DNA of 64,000 bases from Archilochus colubris (lineage: Eukaryota; Chordata; Aves; Apodiformes; Trochilidae), in assembly GCA_023079485.1 (NCBI GenBank), contig CM041084.1, forward strand, positions 35,971,609-36,035,608, read 5' to 3'. The position numbers and the translations under genes are program-made. Below the pieces are notes generated by a model. The model saw only the letters and a program-made list of their open reading frames with translations, was not told the DNA's origin and searched no databases. Below, piece by piece: positions 1-15,006 of the stretch (position 1 is its first letter; each line of letters starts with the position of its first letter).

Positions 1-3000
1 ATAATTGGAGGGGTGAATGTTTTAGTGATGTCATTCAACATGATAGCTAGGTAAGTTTGTTAAAGGATGAAGTCCTGTCTGTAGGGCAAACCATGAGTCA
101 AAGAGTGACATAAGCTGGCATTTCAACTTCTTCATCACAGTACAAATCTGTCATTTGGTCTATGGTCTGTAGGACATGTAGCAAGAAGGGCAGCCACTAC
201 AGGTTGTGTTTGTCTGCTGGAAAAAAGAGTAGGAACATGGTATATTTAGCAAGAATGAAAAACTCTGTCATCTGTGCTCTGGGAACTGTGAGAACTGCTC
301 ACGAGACCTGAAAAAGCAAAGGGTCTGGAAGTGTAATTAGTACATTAGCTCCCTCTCCCTGCAAGGTCAACTAAGGGAAAGAACCAATGCAACCAGTGCT
401 AATCTGATGCTAGGAATTATACAGCTTCTGTGAGGGACTCCCTCTCCACAGGAGGCTGCTCTCACAAAGGTGACTGGGAGCTTTGAATGAAATACCTCAA
501 TCTAGTTAGCGGAGAAAAAAAAAAAAAAAAAAAAAAAAGGGGAGTTTTTTTTTAAATTTGCAGGTTTTTTCAGTTTTAATGAGCTTTTCTGTCAGGTCTT
601 ATTTAGGCTCAGCTATACGGCCTGTAATAACTTAACACTGCCTAATAGGATGGCATATTGAATGTGGATTGCTTATCGCTACATAATCTCAAGTTGTACT
701 GATAGTAGAGTCATATTGTTAGCACAGTGCTTGGAGGGAGGAAAGGAAGACAAAATACATATTATTTGGGTGCTTGTTTATAGCTAAGCTCTGTCTGTAC
801 ACATTGACAGTAGAATTAATTTCTCAATAACCTCACAGGCGGCACTGGTAACAAAGCCACAGATTTCTGAACGCCAAGAAAATAGGGAGTGTAAATATTT
901 CTAGTTCTTTGGAGCAGTTGCTATTTATCAGATTGGTTAAATAATGTGTATGGTTTTCTGACAGTCCTATGGAAGGTACACCTGTGAATTGTGTCTTTCT
1001 AATACAGCATCCTTCTGTCAGGGCACTGGTGAAGCCCAGCCAAACTGGACACAAATTTTGTTTTACTCTCATATCAAGAGCCCCATGGAGAGATATGTCT
1101 TAGAGTATTAGTGTCTTCAGCAGCACAACCATTAAAGCAAGCACACAGGGAATCACCCATCTGCACAGGCTTAAGGATAAGAACATTGCTGTAGAAGCTG
1201 ATCTCCAGACTGATGTTGCTATTTAATGTGGCTTCAAGCAAACTGTGAATTAAACTCCTGGCTTGCAGATGACAAGTTGCCATGCTAGACTTGCAAGTTC
1301 TTTCAGGAAACCAAAGCAGACACAGCTGCAATCAGGCTGCATTAAACCAGGCCTGCAGTCCCCGTGCAGGGCAGTGACTGCAAGAGAAAAGAATGATTCT
1401 ACTGACAACGTCAGTGGGCGCAGACATCTTTTGTTCATGTCACACACTCCTTATCCACATTTCTTCCATTTTTTTTGAATCATAAATACCAGTGATTAAG
1501 GGCAATGCTCACTTTTCCAGGTTTTGAAGGTACAGAAACATATGGTGCTGCTTCATTATGCAATGGCTACGGCTTCCAGAGCACAGAGAGAGCAACTGGC
1601 AGACCCAGTCAGCTCAAACTTCTCCTTGTAGAGCTTTTGGGATGGCCAGCTCTGGGGTGTCTGTGCTCCCCTGAAAATCTGAAGATTAGATCTCCTGCAG
1701 CTGGTGCAGAGGAACCTTAGGGACTGGGAGCCAGAGTCAGGATTTGTGCTGTATGCACAAATGCACCTGTCTCCTTACTCTTTGCTAAGGAGTAAGCCTT
1801 TGTCAAAACTGGAGTAACCATAATAAATCAGTGAAAAAAACCCAACTCTCTTAAAATAGGTAATGATCAATTATAAACTCATCTTTAGCATCATGAGCAT
1901 TTTTAAAAGACTCCATCAGATTTACATTTTTTTTTAACAGATTGATCATTATTTGTTTGTAATAAAAGGATCAGCATTTTCAAATGCAACTCCTAATTTT
2001 AATACCAACTGCTGTTTGCCCAGCTTGAAAGTTGTTACTTTTTTGAAATTTTTACCAGTAGCTACTGAAAATCAAGCTTCCCATCATTCGAATCAGGTAG
2101 TTAGAAGGAAAGATGTCTGAAATCACTGGATGCTTTTAAACATTGTGGCTCTGGAGAAGAGGATACTGCTCAAAAAATTAGGAATATATCAAAAGGAATT
2201 ATTTCAATTATATAAGAGATAATTGGCAACAGAAAGGATGATTCAGCTTTCAGTCCACAGGTATCAAGCCTGCATTTAGGTAGTACTTTTTTCTCTGGTG
2301 CTCTGACTTGAGGCACATTATGCTCACTGAAGTGACTACATATAGTAACAGTTTGGTTGGTGTGCTTGCAGTGAAACACATTTGGGGGCAGATTTTTCCC
2401 TTCTTCACTCCAACTTTAGGACAATGCTTTCTCTCTTCACCCCTTGGAAAGTGTTGACAGTTTTGAGGCAAAGATTACCTTAAGATGAAGAGCAGAGTAA
2501 GGGAAGTGAAAATAGCTTTGGTGCATGGCAGCAGTTTTGTCAGAGGTCAGATGCTGCCTTCCTTTGTGCCATGATGAGGTAAGCCTTTCTCTCACCTGTT
2601 TCTCTATCTGTCCTTTTGCATACAAGGGAAGAGCAAAAAAAGTCCTTAAAAACACTAGCATTAAAGTGGTTTAGGCTGTGCTGTTGGCGAGGGATGGAGG
2701 GAATTTTCCTTTGTTAGTAAACTGTAGACAAGGACTCACCAGCGCTTAGGGTGATGGAAAGTCACTATCAAACACATTCACATGAACTGATTCAGATTAA
2801 GGGAAGCATCTGTGGAGATAACTCAGTGAAGAGGAAAAAGGCACTGCGTGTGCAAACATGGGCATCTGAGTTTAAAGCCCCTGAACTAGAGGGTAAACTT
2901 GCTTCTGAGGTTGTCCCAGGCCTTTCCTGAATATCAGTGTAGCAACTTCTGCTAGTATAAAGATGTAAGAATGAGTCCTGTATGCTTACTCTGATGCAGT

Positions 3001-6000
3001 TTGTATTCAGGGTGCTCTGCTCTTTTCCTTGTGATGGTAGTCTGGTCCATTCTTTGCCTGGATTTTTCTGTGCTAACTGAATACTCCTATGGAGGTGATT
3101 CCAATTTTGGGCCATGTTCAGCAGCCAACACAGTGCTGGAAATTATCACTGCAATGCAAACACCTGGCAAAGTGAGCTGAAGTGCACCTCTAGTGTTGTG
3201 AAAACTCATTTTCAGGATATCGAAGATCCTTGCAATCAAGGAATATTTTTGTCAATGGGGCCTTATTATATTGCTCTCTATGATGCATTTGGGGAATTGG
3301 GATGGGGGGGACTTAACATAACTTTTGATTGGACACCTGAAAAAGTAAATAACTTGCTATTACAAACTGTATGTGCAATTCAGCATAAGAAAACGATGCA
3401 GGAAACTTTGGTGTTTTCAGCACATTTTCTTGGCCTCAGAGACATCTTACCTTTACCTTTCCTATTCCATGGGTATTTGTGCAGTTTCATTTTGCTCCCT
3501 CAAAAGTATGAGATAATTAAGCTTTAAGCTGAAAGTTAACAACAATATTTTTTCTGTCTCCTTTATCTTTTAAATATGGGTGTAAGAAAATTGACTGTGA
3601 TTTAAATTCAAGTAACATAGGTAGTCGTATTTACAAAAGCCTTGAAGAAGATGTCTCCCAGTGATTTGCCAGTATATTTTAGTACAAGTCTTGAACAATG
3701 AGAGGCAATAGAGGGATGGTTCAATGACATAAAAATGCTCCTCTGCTCCTTTGGAAAGGCTCCCCACTTGAAGTGAGCAGACAGAGTGGTTTTCACAGAT
3801 GTGTGCACTTTACATAAGCATGTTCCTTCTCGTGCAATCAGTACTGCTACTGATACTGCAGTTGCTTTTAGGGAAGTATCAGCCATGTGTTTCATGTTGC
3901 TCACCTCCAGATCATGTTCTGCATGTTCCTTAACTAGCCTCCATGCCTCAGGTAAAAGGGGATGGGATTAAAATACTTTCTTAATTTTATAATCTGGAAA
4001 ATTGAAAAAAATCTGTAAATCACATACCTATAAAAGTCCAAGTGAGCATTGCAAAGAAATTAGTAGTATATTTATTAAATCCAAGAGTAATTTAAAAAAA
4101 TATAATTTAATAGGATGATATAGATGGCCTGAGGAGACTCAAAGAAAGGGCGTATGGATAGAGATGCACCCAGGAGTGAGTGCAGATGAGTTCAGATGCA
4201 AGTCTGGCTCTGACAAGCATGGCAAGGGTCCCATCCTTTGCACTGGGAAAAAGAACTGGATGAGGTGAAGGTGATGGGGAAAAGATGGGCTGGAGAATGA
4301 GAGAGTATAGAGGAGCCTGGTGCATAAGTGTGTGGAGAGTGTAGAAGAGTTGAACACATTGAAGCATCAGGATTTGTGCTAAAATGTTCTGTTTGTGAAG
4401 CATATCATTGCTTTGCAGTATCATCATGTGGTTGCTTGTGGCAGTAATTCTCAATTGTATCTGTCAGGCAGTGTACTTCCATCAATATATTCTTTATTCA
4501 GGTGCCTGTTTCTCCATCTGAGAATAAGAACCACATATAGTCATTAGTGGCTCATCAAAAGTTGGGATCATAGTGACAAGGTTAGTTGTTTCTCTCTTAT
4601 TCCACATCCTATCCAAGAAAGGTTAAGAAAATTACCTGAAATTACGGTGAAGTACTGCAGGTTGACCTGATACACTGGTGTATGTTGCATGTGACAATGC
4701 TGAACCCCCTACAGGATAGTTGCCATCTCCTGTACTGACAGGAGGAGGGAAACAATGAGCAAATAATGGTATTGCAGCCTTTCATGCAATGAAAAGCTCA
4801 TAGGGGAATCTTAAGGCCTTTCCTTGAATCTTTACTGCTCAGGCCCTTCAGCTGGTGCCAGCAATGGTTTAAGTCACTCTTGACTTCATTCCCTCATAGT
4901 GATTTATTGTTACAGTAGTAACCAACATGCCTTAGATTTTTGTTTATTACCTTGGAAAGGCTAGTGTGTAATAAGTGATGGCATGGTTTTTTTCAGTGGC
5001 TGGCTACTCTGCACTGGTTCTCTATGTGAGCTGGACCACTCAGCTCTGAAATTGGAGGCAGCTATCATCTCATGCTTAATCACAAAGTCATCCCACTCCA
5101 CTCAAGGCATCTGGCTGAGGGATCTCTGGAGCTTTGCAGCTGCAAAATGTGTCTCTGAGTCCCTGTGGATCAGCTCCACACAAACCTTTTTCCCATGACA
5201 GTGGCTCAGATCTGTCCAACCTTAGGGAAACGTAAAAGTCCAACAAATACTTTGTATCATCCTGAAGAGAAGTTAGAGTTTAAATGCTGACCAGATCTTA
5301 ATCTATGAGATTTTTCTTAATGTTAGGAATGCTGGTTTGTAAGGAATGTGGTGGCCATTGCATGCTTTACAGAATAATGAAATAAGAGGCCAATGCTGTG
5401 TGAGATAGGGGAATAGACGAGGTGAATCAATTATTCTCCTACCAGTCACAAAAAGTCTGTTTATATATGAGTTATGTAACCCAAGCTGACACTTCACCAG
5501 GCAATACTTCAGCTGGAAATTATGAACACCTTTCCCACCTCACCACACAGGCTATTTATCAAGTTCAGGGATACAAAAATACAACTTTGAGGATAGGTAT
5601 AAAGAGTTTTTAAGAGCCAGGTTGAGAATCTGTGTTGATACTGGGCTCACAGGTAGTTTAAAGACATTTCTGTCTGGCCTGAAGAAGTATGAGGATGGTG
5701 TGCCAGGATGCAGGATGCAAAATGAATAAAAAACGTAACCAGTGTTTTTTGGTATAGGTGCTGGTTGAGTGTACTTAAGTAGACTTCTTGTTACAAGCCA
5801 CTGAATATCTCGACAGATCCTTAAATCAATGATCCATTTTAGGAGAATTTGCCCTGAATGCACCACCAGGCACCCCATTCAAAAGGTTTGTGCTTTGCAG
5901 GGGAAGAAAATAAATTTAGGAAGGAACAAGTCCATTCCCTCACTGCCCATCTCCAACACGTGAAAGTTAAAGTTACAGAGAAGTGCCAGGTCTCTAAGAG

Positions 6001-7186
6001 ATCTGAGGGGACAGGCCAGGGAAGTCTTGGCTGCCTGTGGAGAGGGTCAGGCTCAGGGGGATCTGTGGCTTGGCAGACCCTGGGCTGTGCTGGAATGGAG
6101 CCCCCAGATGTGTGATGCTGGTCCAGGGCCTCAGCACACCATGGGTGGTTGAAGGGTCTTCATTGGTTCTTGCTATGCTCTTTCATTTTCCCTCTAGGAA
6201 TCAGCTTTTCAAAATGTTCTCCTTTGAAAGGTTTGCAGCCAGGCCTATGACTTCTTCAGCTCCCTTTATGTACAGCAAAGCAGAAGGAGATGCTTTTCAA
6301 CTACAGCTCTCTCTCTTCTCTCAAGCCTGCACTTTCAGAGTTGTAAAGTGTGTTCTAAAATTTAAAGGAATGATAAATGAATATGCTGCTTAGGTGCAAA
6401 CAGCAAAATGATTTTAATATTATTTTGAGGCTTCAGCTTTATTAGCATTGGTTATAAGTGATAAGTGTGAAGTAATTAGTTATATAATTAAAAAAAATGT
6501 ATTATTACCATCATTTTTCAGATGGGACTGTCTTCCCCTTAGGAGCCAACCCACTGCAATGGAAAAAGGGGCAGTAGGTTTCTCAATGGAATCCACCAAA
6601 CTTCCTTCAGAGCTCACTATTTTCTCCATTCATTCAGTGAAATGAAGTTACATGTATCTCACCAACTTTGTTTTAAAAACCTTTTGATGAGTTTCAGTAT
6701 TTCTCTTTGCCTGTCATAAGTATAATCTGGAAAACCTGGGCTGCTTGATGTCACTGCAGGAGCAGGCTGGGGGTACAGGTAGGAAGGATATTTTTCTTTC
6801 TTTTAGATAAGGAGACTGTAGGGATTAACAGCACAGTAAATAAATCTGTTCTGTGGACAGATTATGATCTAATTAGAGGTTTATGAAGTTCTGGCTCTAA
6901 TTTAGACCCTCTGAATTTTCAGGGAGTGTTAGTTTTGAGCAAATGCACAAGTTCAATGTGGAACTTGACTCTCCAAACTGATAATGGCTTCTACACAACA
7001 TCAGCAGTTGACCCAGATCAGCTGAAAATTCCTCCCAAGCAGCACTTGGTTTTAGATTCAGGGAAAGTTCACATATCTGTCCATTGTGCTGAGTTTCCAC
7101 ATTATAATTGCAGATTTGCAGCTTTCTACTTTTATTGTCTTGAAACAATGCTGTATTTAGGCTGTGTGTATTTCTGTGTACAGCGT
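1..7186. other. Unique AT-rich sequence, no gene seen
   Basis: Apart from the A24 tract at 515 this is unique sequence. The longest frame is 137 codons (3114-3527, plus), with no domain, signal peptide or homology I recognise and no exon-like context. I see nothing else to annotate. Confidence 0.7.
515..538 (+). repeat. Poly(A) tract, A24
   Basis: Uninterrupted run of 24 A. No retroposed gene body is recognisable upstream. It is followed by GGGGAG and a T9 run that could fold back on it. Confidence 0.98.
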
Positions 7187-7214
7187 AAAAAAAAAAAAAA
7201 AAAAAAAAAAAAAA
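7187..7214 (+). repeat. Poly(A) tract, A28
   Basis: Uninterrupted run of 28 A after GTACAGCGT. A 99-codon frame runs into it (6926-7225), but the lysine run it would encode is just the tract. Confidence 0.98.
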
Positions 7215-10050
7215 GACCCATCTAGATTTACAGCAGAGATTAGGGTAATCTTTGCCCCTCTACAGAAACTTCTGTCTTCAGATGTCAGACCTGTGAAAAA
7301 GGTTAAATGATGCTTTTTTTCCATTTTGCTTATGTTTTCTAATCTTCACACCCCTTCCCACACACCTAAACTGTCAGAAGCCTTTAGTTCATGCATAAAT
7401 GAAAAGATACAGAATTTCTATAATTTTGGGTCAAGGGATAAATTTATTATAGGGTCACAAATAAAATTCCTATTTACTGACATCTAGGCTTGTGTGTTGG
7501 TGTTGCAGCTATCAGGGGACTGGGACAGGGGGAAAGTTGAAGCCTTTGGGCTCCACAGAAATGACCACACCCCACTTGTATATGTGAGCTATACAGACAC
7601 CTTCTCTGCATGGGAAATTAAATCTTCATTGACAAAAATGGTTGAGAAAATAAAATATTGATCTTGCTTGTGAGACTTTTATGTTAGTCAATTAAATTAG
7701 TACAATACCTTTCCTACTAGTAAAATAAGAGTGCCATTACTATATGGAAATATAATGTTCCATAATATTTTTATTGTGAGACAGGGGATACCTCTTACAG
7801 CACTCAGAAGTACAGTTTATACATGACTATAAAGTTAGTTGTGATCCATAAACAGCAGATATGGATCTCAGATATAGCTTTGAAAATCAGTTTAAAGGAA
7901 AGTGCCTTATTCTCTTCACAATATCATATCAAAGTAGCATCATTTAAAAAAAAACATAATCTCTTCTAATTTTTTTATACTCAAAGACAATGAAACATCA
8001 TTCTAATATTTAAATTGGAATATGAGTCTGACAATATTTTTGCTACTTCATCTCCGAAAATTAAAAAACCTCTCAAAACTAATAATTATCCAGAATCCAT
8101 GTCTACTGCAGCTAGACACATAAATGTACAGATACGGGCATGAACAAATGGATAGTGAAACCTAAGGGAGATAACACAACTGAGATTTGGGTTGTGACAT
8201 TAGTATTTCTCTACCAGATTATGAGAACTGAACATGACTTGGCAGGTGCAAATGTCAGCTATGGTCTCCCATTTTTATTTTTTTTTCCAGGCAGTAGTTC
8301 CTCAAAGTCTGTACTTTCTTGGAAGTACCTGTTCTCTCTGGTGTGCTTGTGAATGTGTAAATAAGCAAGCTAGGAACCCAGTTGTAGATATGTACTTATC
8401 AGTAACTCTCCCACCCACTTTTTTTCTGAAAAATCAAGATTCTCCTGAGCAAATCTATTGAATAATACAGAGAGGAAGCTACTCCATCTTGTATGAGTTG
8501 TTTGTAATATGGAACATATCTACAAAATAATAAAGAATTTTAATTTTAAAGTATTTTGTAACATATTGTTTAAAATGTGGAAGCCTGGCACATCATCTCA
8601 CTGCAATTTCTCCTCCCCCCCTGCCAAAACTGTCCCAGACGTGCCTTAATAGGGAAAACAGAACATATTAGTCTATTGGGAGACAAATAGCAGCTGCTAT
8701 TATGATCAGAGAGTTCATAATATAGTTTAATAAAACAACTGTTCAGTTGTTTCACTGATGCATACAAGTATATCCTATACAGCTACCTTCCATGTTTCTG
8801 ACCACCCCAGTCTTCACTTTCATTCTTTCCCCTCTTCCAAATCATCATTAATGATATTCTCCTGTAAGGTTGGCTTTTTCAGACAGCTGAAAACTGTATC
8901 TTTATGCTCCTTCCTTTTGGACTATCTTGAATGTAATCCCAAACTTTGGCTCTGACCATCCTGTTACCAGGAATGAAGCACGTGCCCTAGAGCAGCATTA
9001 GAGGTTCTTCACTGGGGAGACAGCTTCCTTAGCAGAGCTTATGAGACATCAGGACTGAGGTCTTCTTCTCCAGCACTGGGAGAGTCTTTTGCAGCTGATA
9101 GATAAACTATCAATTTGGAAGCACTGCTGAAGTTAAGAGACAGATTGCATACTTGTAGAGTGAAATCAACAAACTCTAGCTCGAAAAAGCTTAAGCTGGG
9201 TTGCAGGAGTATGTTCTTTTTAAAACTGATCATGCCCTATATTTTTCCCCGTGTATAGAATATCTTTAAAAAACAACCTAATTCTTCCTATTTTTTCTTA
9301 TTTGTGGGAACAAACGATTTACATCAGGGGCAGAGGTTTTATTGTGAAAATCAGTGCAATTTGATAATATATTAGAGAAGGAGTAAACATTTGCAATGAT
9401 AGCAGTTAAAGACCTGAGTGCGTGGCAGACAAAGTGTCAACAAGTCAGAGACGTATCTGTCTGGTAACAGCATGTATAAATAGATAAGAAACAGTATGTA
9501 GTCCATTTTATGGTCTGTTGGGCATAGATGTTGTGTGTTAAATGAGCTTAACCTGTGGTCTCTGTCCTCTTCAGCAATCTATGAGCTGGGGGCTTATTTT
9601 TCTTGAGGGGATGCCCTCAGAGAATTGCCCACCTCTCTGAAATTGTAATTTTTCCATAAATCTTTAAATAAATTTTAGATAAAAATGATTTTTTAATTAT
9701 AGATTTATTTGAGCAGCATTTTGATGAACATATTTCAATAGTTTCTCAACTTGTAATTCATCCAGTGGAATCTTTTACCAGCTTTAGACACAAGACATAC
9801 ATGAAGCCTTTGATAACAGCAAAATATGCACACATGCATGCAGTCACATTTAAAGGCCTGTTAATTTAATGATCAGTAAATTAGAAAGGGTTGATTTCTA
9901 CTAAGAAAAACTACAGAAGGAGTAAGATGTGGCAAGCCTTATAAATATCTTGCATCATTCTTCAGGTCATCTGTGAACTTGACTCATGACCATTATCTCA
10001 GGCATCTAAGTTACTATATTATGAAAGTATCTTTCCACAGCTGAAATGCA

Positions 10051-10096
10051 AAATAATACAGAAGAGTCTTAGTTCCAAATAATACAGAGTAGTTTC
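10051..10096 (+). repeat. Short direct repeat (AAATAATACAGA)
   Basis: AAATAATACAGAAGAGT and AAATAATACAGAGTAGT lie about 26 bp apart. Probably local duplication. Confidence 0.7.
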
Positions 10097-10876
10097 ATCA
10101 AGGATGGATCCTGAAGTATTTATTTATAGTTTGCATGCTACTGACATTTCCCATAAAAAAAGAATCCAAAGCAAGAAATACATATTTACAAATTATTTTG
10201 TTGCATGCTGCTTCAGTAACTGGCACAATGTACAAACAGACAGCTTTCTACCAGTTGTACTATCTTACTAGCTTTGCATAGTCAGAAGTAGTTTGTGTTC
10301 TCTGCTTTGATTAAATCCTTTTATTTAGTACTGTGGCAATTTAATCTCTTTCATTTGTAAAGCTCAAGCTGTTTGGCTTTCTTGCCTTGCAACTCTTGTG
10401 TGGTTTAGTGACATCTTTCATTTCTTACTTGCAGTCTAGAAGTGTGAGTTGCAGTAAGATGTAGTTTGGTTAACTTAAAGATGACAATAATCACCTAAGT
10501 GTAAGAGGAGCAGAATTTAATTTTCTGTAGTTTTTTTTTTCCTTTTCAATTGAAAAGCAAGACATTCTTCCCTTTCTTTTGAGTTATGACTCACTTCTCC
10601 AGATTTTGTTTTGATCTGAGTAATTAGTGTTTTTTTGTCTTTTATTCTTTATTTTTAGCAGCCACAGTCTATCTCCCACTTAGTTGCTGACATAAAAATA
10701 TTAGCAGAAAGATGTTGCCTCGAATGGTAAGGAAAAACCATTCATAAAAATCTCAGTGAGGATTAAGTGGGTTTCATCCAGGAAAGATCAATGGTTGAAA
10801 AATATTGTTATAAAATGTGTTTATGAGTACTTAGAAAATATGGCATGTTCCCTGTTCCAGTAAGCTCACAGCTTGC

Positions 10877-10980
10877 TGGGGAGGGGGGAGAGAGATGAGA
10901 TGACTGGTGAGGAGGAAAAGGAAGGAAGGTTCCTCAAAGGAGGGAGCTGAGGGAGGAGTGAGAAGTTATTTGGGGTGTAG
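10877..10980 (+). repeat. Polypurine (GA-rich) stretch
   Basis: About 100 bp dominated by G and A (GGGGAGGGGGGAGAGAGATG, GAGGAGGAAAAGGAAGGAAG and so on). Low complexity, no coding signal. Confidence 0.8.
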
Positions 10981-13554
10981 GAAATGTGCGATGGTGCTGC
11001 ACACAGGAGGGGACACAATGTCAGGAATGAGAGGAGGCGACTAAAGAGCTGAGGGAGCCTTTAACAGACCTCATCACAGTGTTGGCCCATTCCTTTGCAA
11101 GTGAGACAAGGTGTGGAGGAGGCTCCAGACATACTTCTAGCTCTCTGTCTACTTAGGGGCTATGAAATCTTATGGAAACCCGTTTGCCTTTAAAGTCTTT
11201 TTGTGAAAATCCCCAATAAAACAATATTAAGAGGGATATTGGTAGAAAAGATTGAAGGCCTCTGTTTTTATGGAAAAGACAGGAACTACTTAATAGTAAT
11301 GATATCACCTGGACACTATCTGCTGGAGTGAAAAACAGGATTTTCTGAATTGGTGCCCAGACAGGGATGACTCTCTGCTCAGCCTCTGAGAGTGGGTAAA
11401 CCAAACCTGAGTTAGCACAACTCATAAGTCCTTGAATTAGGATAGAGTTCAGGATGTTAATGAGAAGGAAATCCCACCTCCATTCAGTGACCAGTAAGGT
11501 CCCACTGGCCTCCCAGTTCTGCTGTTTGCAGTCCTATTGTGCTCAACACTTGACAACGGGGTTGTTTAGCAGTGGCCAACTTAGGGCAATGAGGAGCACA
11601 AACCCCAGTGTCTTCTGGTAGCACTGGAAACTGCTATCAGCCAGAAGCCAAATGTGAGGGAATTCTTTTTTGTTTGCATGTGTTCCTCACCTCTTCCTTA
11701 TCCCTTCAGATTTCCTTGGATCGGTAGTCAGGCTTCCCAGCCATGCGTGCACTGGGGGTTGGTCCAGGACCTGTAAGTGGGCTGGGGAACCCCTTCTCTC
11801 TGATTTGGAGTTCTGGGTGTCAAAGGGTGGCAGAACTGCTGCCTTGCTCACAACCAACCACCCCCTCAATTTTGTGACTATATCAATAGGAGCCACAAAG
11901 TCACATTCATATTTACAGAGACTCTGAAAGCAGAAGTGCCTAACACAGAGTCTATAGATTTCATATATAAATGTCTGGAATAATTACCATACATTCTTTA
12001 AGGACTACAAGAAAATATTACCTTTTTTTTTAATTTTATTTTTTTATTTAGATGTGACCATCATGTCCAAAAACACAGACATTCTGGATAATGAGTCAAT
12101 ATCTAATTAAGGACATCACCAAACTACGCTTATTTCTCAGACTTAGTATCTTCCCACTGGGAATTTTCACTAATCTCTCACTGATTAATTACTGTAAAGA
12201 CTTATGCTTCTGGATAATTATAAGATGTGTGATAATGGATCAGACCTTTAATCCATTAAATCTGGTATCTTGCTTCTGACTCTGACCAATAGCTAATGCA
12301 TCTCAGAAAGGTGAATAACTCCATGCTGCAAATACTCTATTGTGAAATGTGGAAGAAGAAGCCCTTCCTCACCTCCCCTGGTAATTGCTTTGAAGTATGA
12401 GATATAATTACCATTATCTTAGGCCATGTAACTATGTGTCATAAAATGATGAGTACTTAGTGTGTGGCAGACTGAAAATAGAAAGATCTGAAATAACCTC
12501 TGTTAGGTAATAGAACTAGGGTATGTCTAAGAAAATGTGGTTAGCCATACCAAAATTTTGGAATCCCTTACTCAAAATCAAATTTCAAGATTGTGTCTAA
12601 CATCTAGTTTTTAAAGTCAGAAAAAAATATATTACTGAGAAAGCCACAGAATATTTTAAAATTTAAGATACTTCAAAATAATTTTCTGCTTTGCTCCCTA
12701 AAGTGTGGTTGGACATTTCTTGTAGTCAGTCATCTCACAAAAGCCTTTCAGGGAATGCATGCTGCTGAGTACTTGTTTGGGATGCAGCTAGGTACAAGAA
12801 TACATCTGACATCCCAGGAGGGCTGCAGATAGAGTCTGGTGGCTTTGTGTGGCATCGCTGTGAGGGTTGACTCCATGAGGCTTGTCTTTGGTGTTGGCCT
12901 CAGAGGATGTTTTGATAAAAGTTCTTGTCATATGAAAGAAGACCCTTTGCCTTCACAGAGCTGTCATTCAACATGTTTTTGGTGTGCAAGGCAGACTTAA
13001 GTACACTTGTTTGCACAACTGCAGCCTCAGTACCTTATCTGGTACCTGGATGCACATGATTGCAGTATCCTTCGTGGCTGTATGCTGCTTTATGTATGGA
13101 AAGAGTGAGGTGGATTAAAGAGTTTCTCTAAAACACAAAAAATCTGTTTGAGGTATTATATGGCTCAAGCTTCAAGAGGGAAATAAAAGTCCTCTGACTG
13201 CAGTAGAAGTTAATTTGTTTTTGTGTGATAACCTAATTGATGGTCTATTGAGGTGGAATCTTATTCTGACAAAAGGAGAATCAGCTCTGCCCTCATCAAT
13301 TTAAGACCCAAAAAACAGATAACTTCAAAAAAAGTGATGGCCAGTCTCTGCCCATGCTACTAGCACCTCTGCAAGGGGAAATGAATGTTGGATCCTGATG
13401 TCCCTTCCCAGTCCTTTGATTTCAATTATTTTTTTTTTTTTCTGGAAAGAATTGATGAAAGCAATCAATATTTAAAACAATGATTTTCTTCCAAATTAGA
13501 TTTTGGATACAGACATGGGTTCTGACTTCACATAGGTTTCATGTGATGGTAATT

Positions 13555-13620
13555 CAGTTAAATTCATTGTACTTACTCCTGGTTTACACAAGACATAGCT
13601 GAGACCAGAATCAGGTCTTA
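13555..13620 (+). mobile_element. Candidate fossil of a palindromic amniote DNA repeat
   Basis: TTACTCCTGGTTTACACAAG, then CATAGCTGAGACCAGAATCA and GGTCTTA, resembles the arm of the same family ('TTACTCCTGATTTACACCAG..TAACTGAGA.CAGAAT..GGCC'). It is diverged and lacks a clear second arm. The identification is from memory of the family, not a search. Confidence 0.35.
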
Positions 13621-13893
13621 CGTGTCAACGCATATGGGTGACTGTACAACCAACTGGCGTACAGTAGGCACCATTAAAATCTTGACATTTACTGCTCATA
13701 GTAGTTAAGTTTACTGTGCTATTTGCAGTATTCCCAAGTCTAAGAGTAGGAAATCCTTTAAATACTGCAGTAAAAGTAAATCCCATGGTGTGATAAATGT
13801 CAGGATTTAAAAGAACCTAATTTTGTTGTTGTTTTCTTCTTTTTTTTTTTTTTAATTGCCATGTTAAAACTTTTTGTGAGTTCTTTTTATCAT

Positions 13894-13911
13894 TAATATT
13901 ATTATTATTAC
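13894..13911 (+). repeat. Short (ATT)n tract
   Basis: About five units of ATT in AATATTATTATTATTA. Short simple repeat. Confidence 0.75.
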
Positions 13912-15006
13912 TGTGGTGTGAGCATTCCTGCTTTATTAGACATTTCAGTCAGGAATGGAGTGACTGTGAGAGCTGTTCCACTGATTCTCCACAGCTCAGA
14001 GCTTTCACTGGAGAGAGAGCTTAGAAGGGAGCTGATGACATTGACTTTTCCAGTTAAAGGAATCTAGAGCATCATTTTGACACTATTTTCACAGACACAT
14101 ACAGCAGCACTTTCTCCCTCTGAAATGACAGAATGAAGAGTGTTGGAGAAGATTTTAAGCAAAATAGGCACTTTAGAAAAGATTCCAGACCAGATTTAAT
14201 GAAATACTTTGGTTCCTAGAGATTTTTCAAACTTGTGTGATTTACATAAATTTTGGCTCTTAAGTTTCAATCTACATTTAGATGGTTTGTAAGTCCTATC
14301 AAATAATTAGTTGCATCTTCAGATAGCAAAAGGTATTTAATAAATGCAGTCTATGAGTTTTTGAGCAAAATGTGATCTTTCCCATGAAAGTATAGATTAA
14401 TAAAATACAGTGATAATTTTCAACATTAGTATGTCTCACTCACTTTTCCTCCCCTTCCACCCTGACCAACAACCTAAAAGGAGATGTTTTACAATTAGGA
14501 GACCTGAAAGAACTGTGGGTTCAAATTTTGGAGCTGCAGGATCACCTGTGCCCACTTGTCCCATCCAAAACCATCTCCATTTTTATTATGACAAGGAAGG
14601 GAAGACAAGCAAAGAGTGAGAGTGAAAAAAATGGGGTAAAATGAGAGTTATTGCCCTGGCTTAAGTGCATAGTCTATTTTTGGAGAAGGGTTAATCGTGC
14701 AGTGCCAGTAGACTGGTTCCTCTCTGTGCACAACAACTGTTGGGGATGTCCTCTCAAATCTGGCTACTGCCTGGTTAGCTGGTGTGTGATATCAAGCAGG
14801 AAATACAGTTGTGCCAGGCATATATAGCTGTATGTGTGCCACTCCTGGTCCATCTGCAGAGTAATACTGCACCTGCCAGTTGCTTTAGCTGGCTAGGGGA
14901 GGAGGGAAGGAAGGGAGAGTGTGTGTTATTAGGCAGGGAAAGCCCCCTGTCTTCTCAATTATTTTTCATTGCTCAATTTTTTTCATTGTTTTCTTTCTTT
15001 TTACAG

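Noticed and set aside
3114..3527. 137-codon plus-strand open frame
   Set aside because: No recognisable domain, no exon context; within chance expectation for 64 kb.
6926..7225. Lysine-rich C-terminus of a 99-codon frame
   Set aside because: Produced by reading into the A28 tract.
7515..7555. G-runs as a possible G-quadruplex
   Set aside because: The fourth G-run is about 15 bases away; weak candidate only.
13923..13957. CATTCCTG / CAGGAATG inverted repeat as a microRNA hairpin
   Set aside because: Only an 8-bp stem with a 19-base loop; too short for a pre-miRNA.
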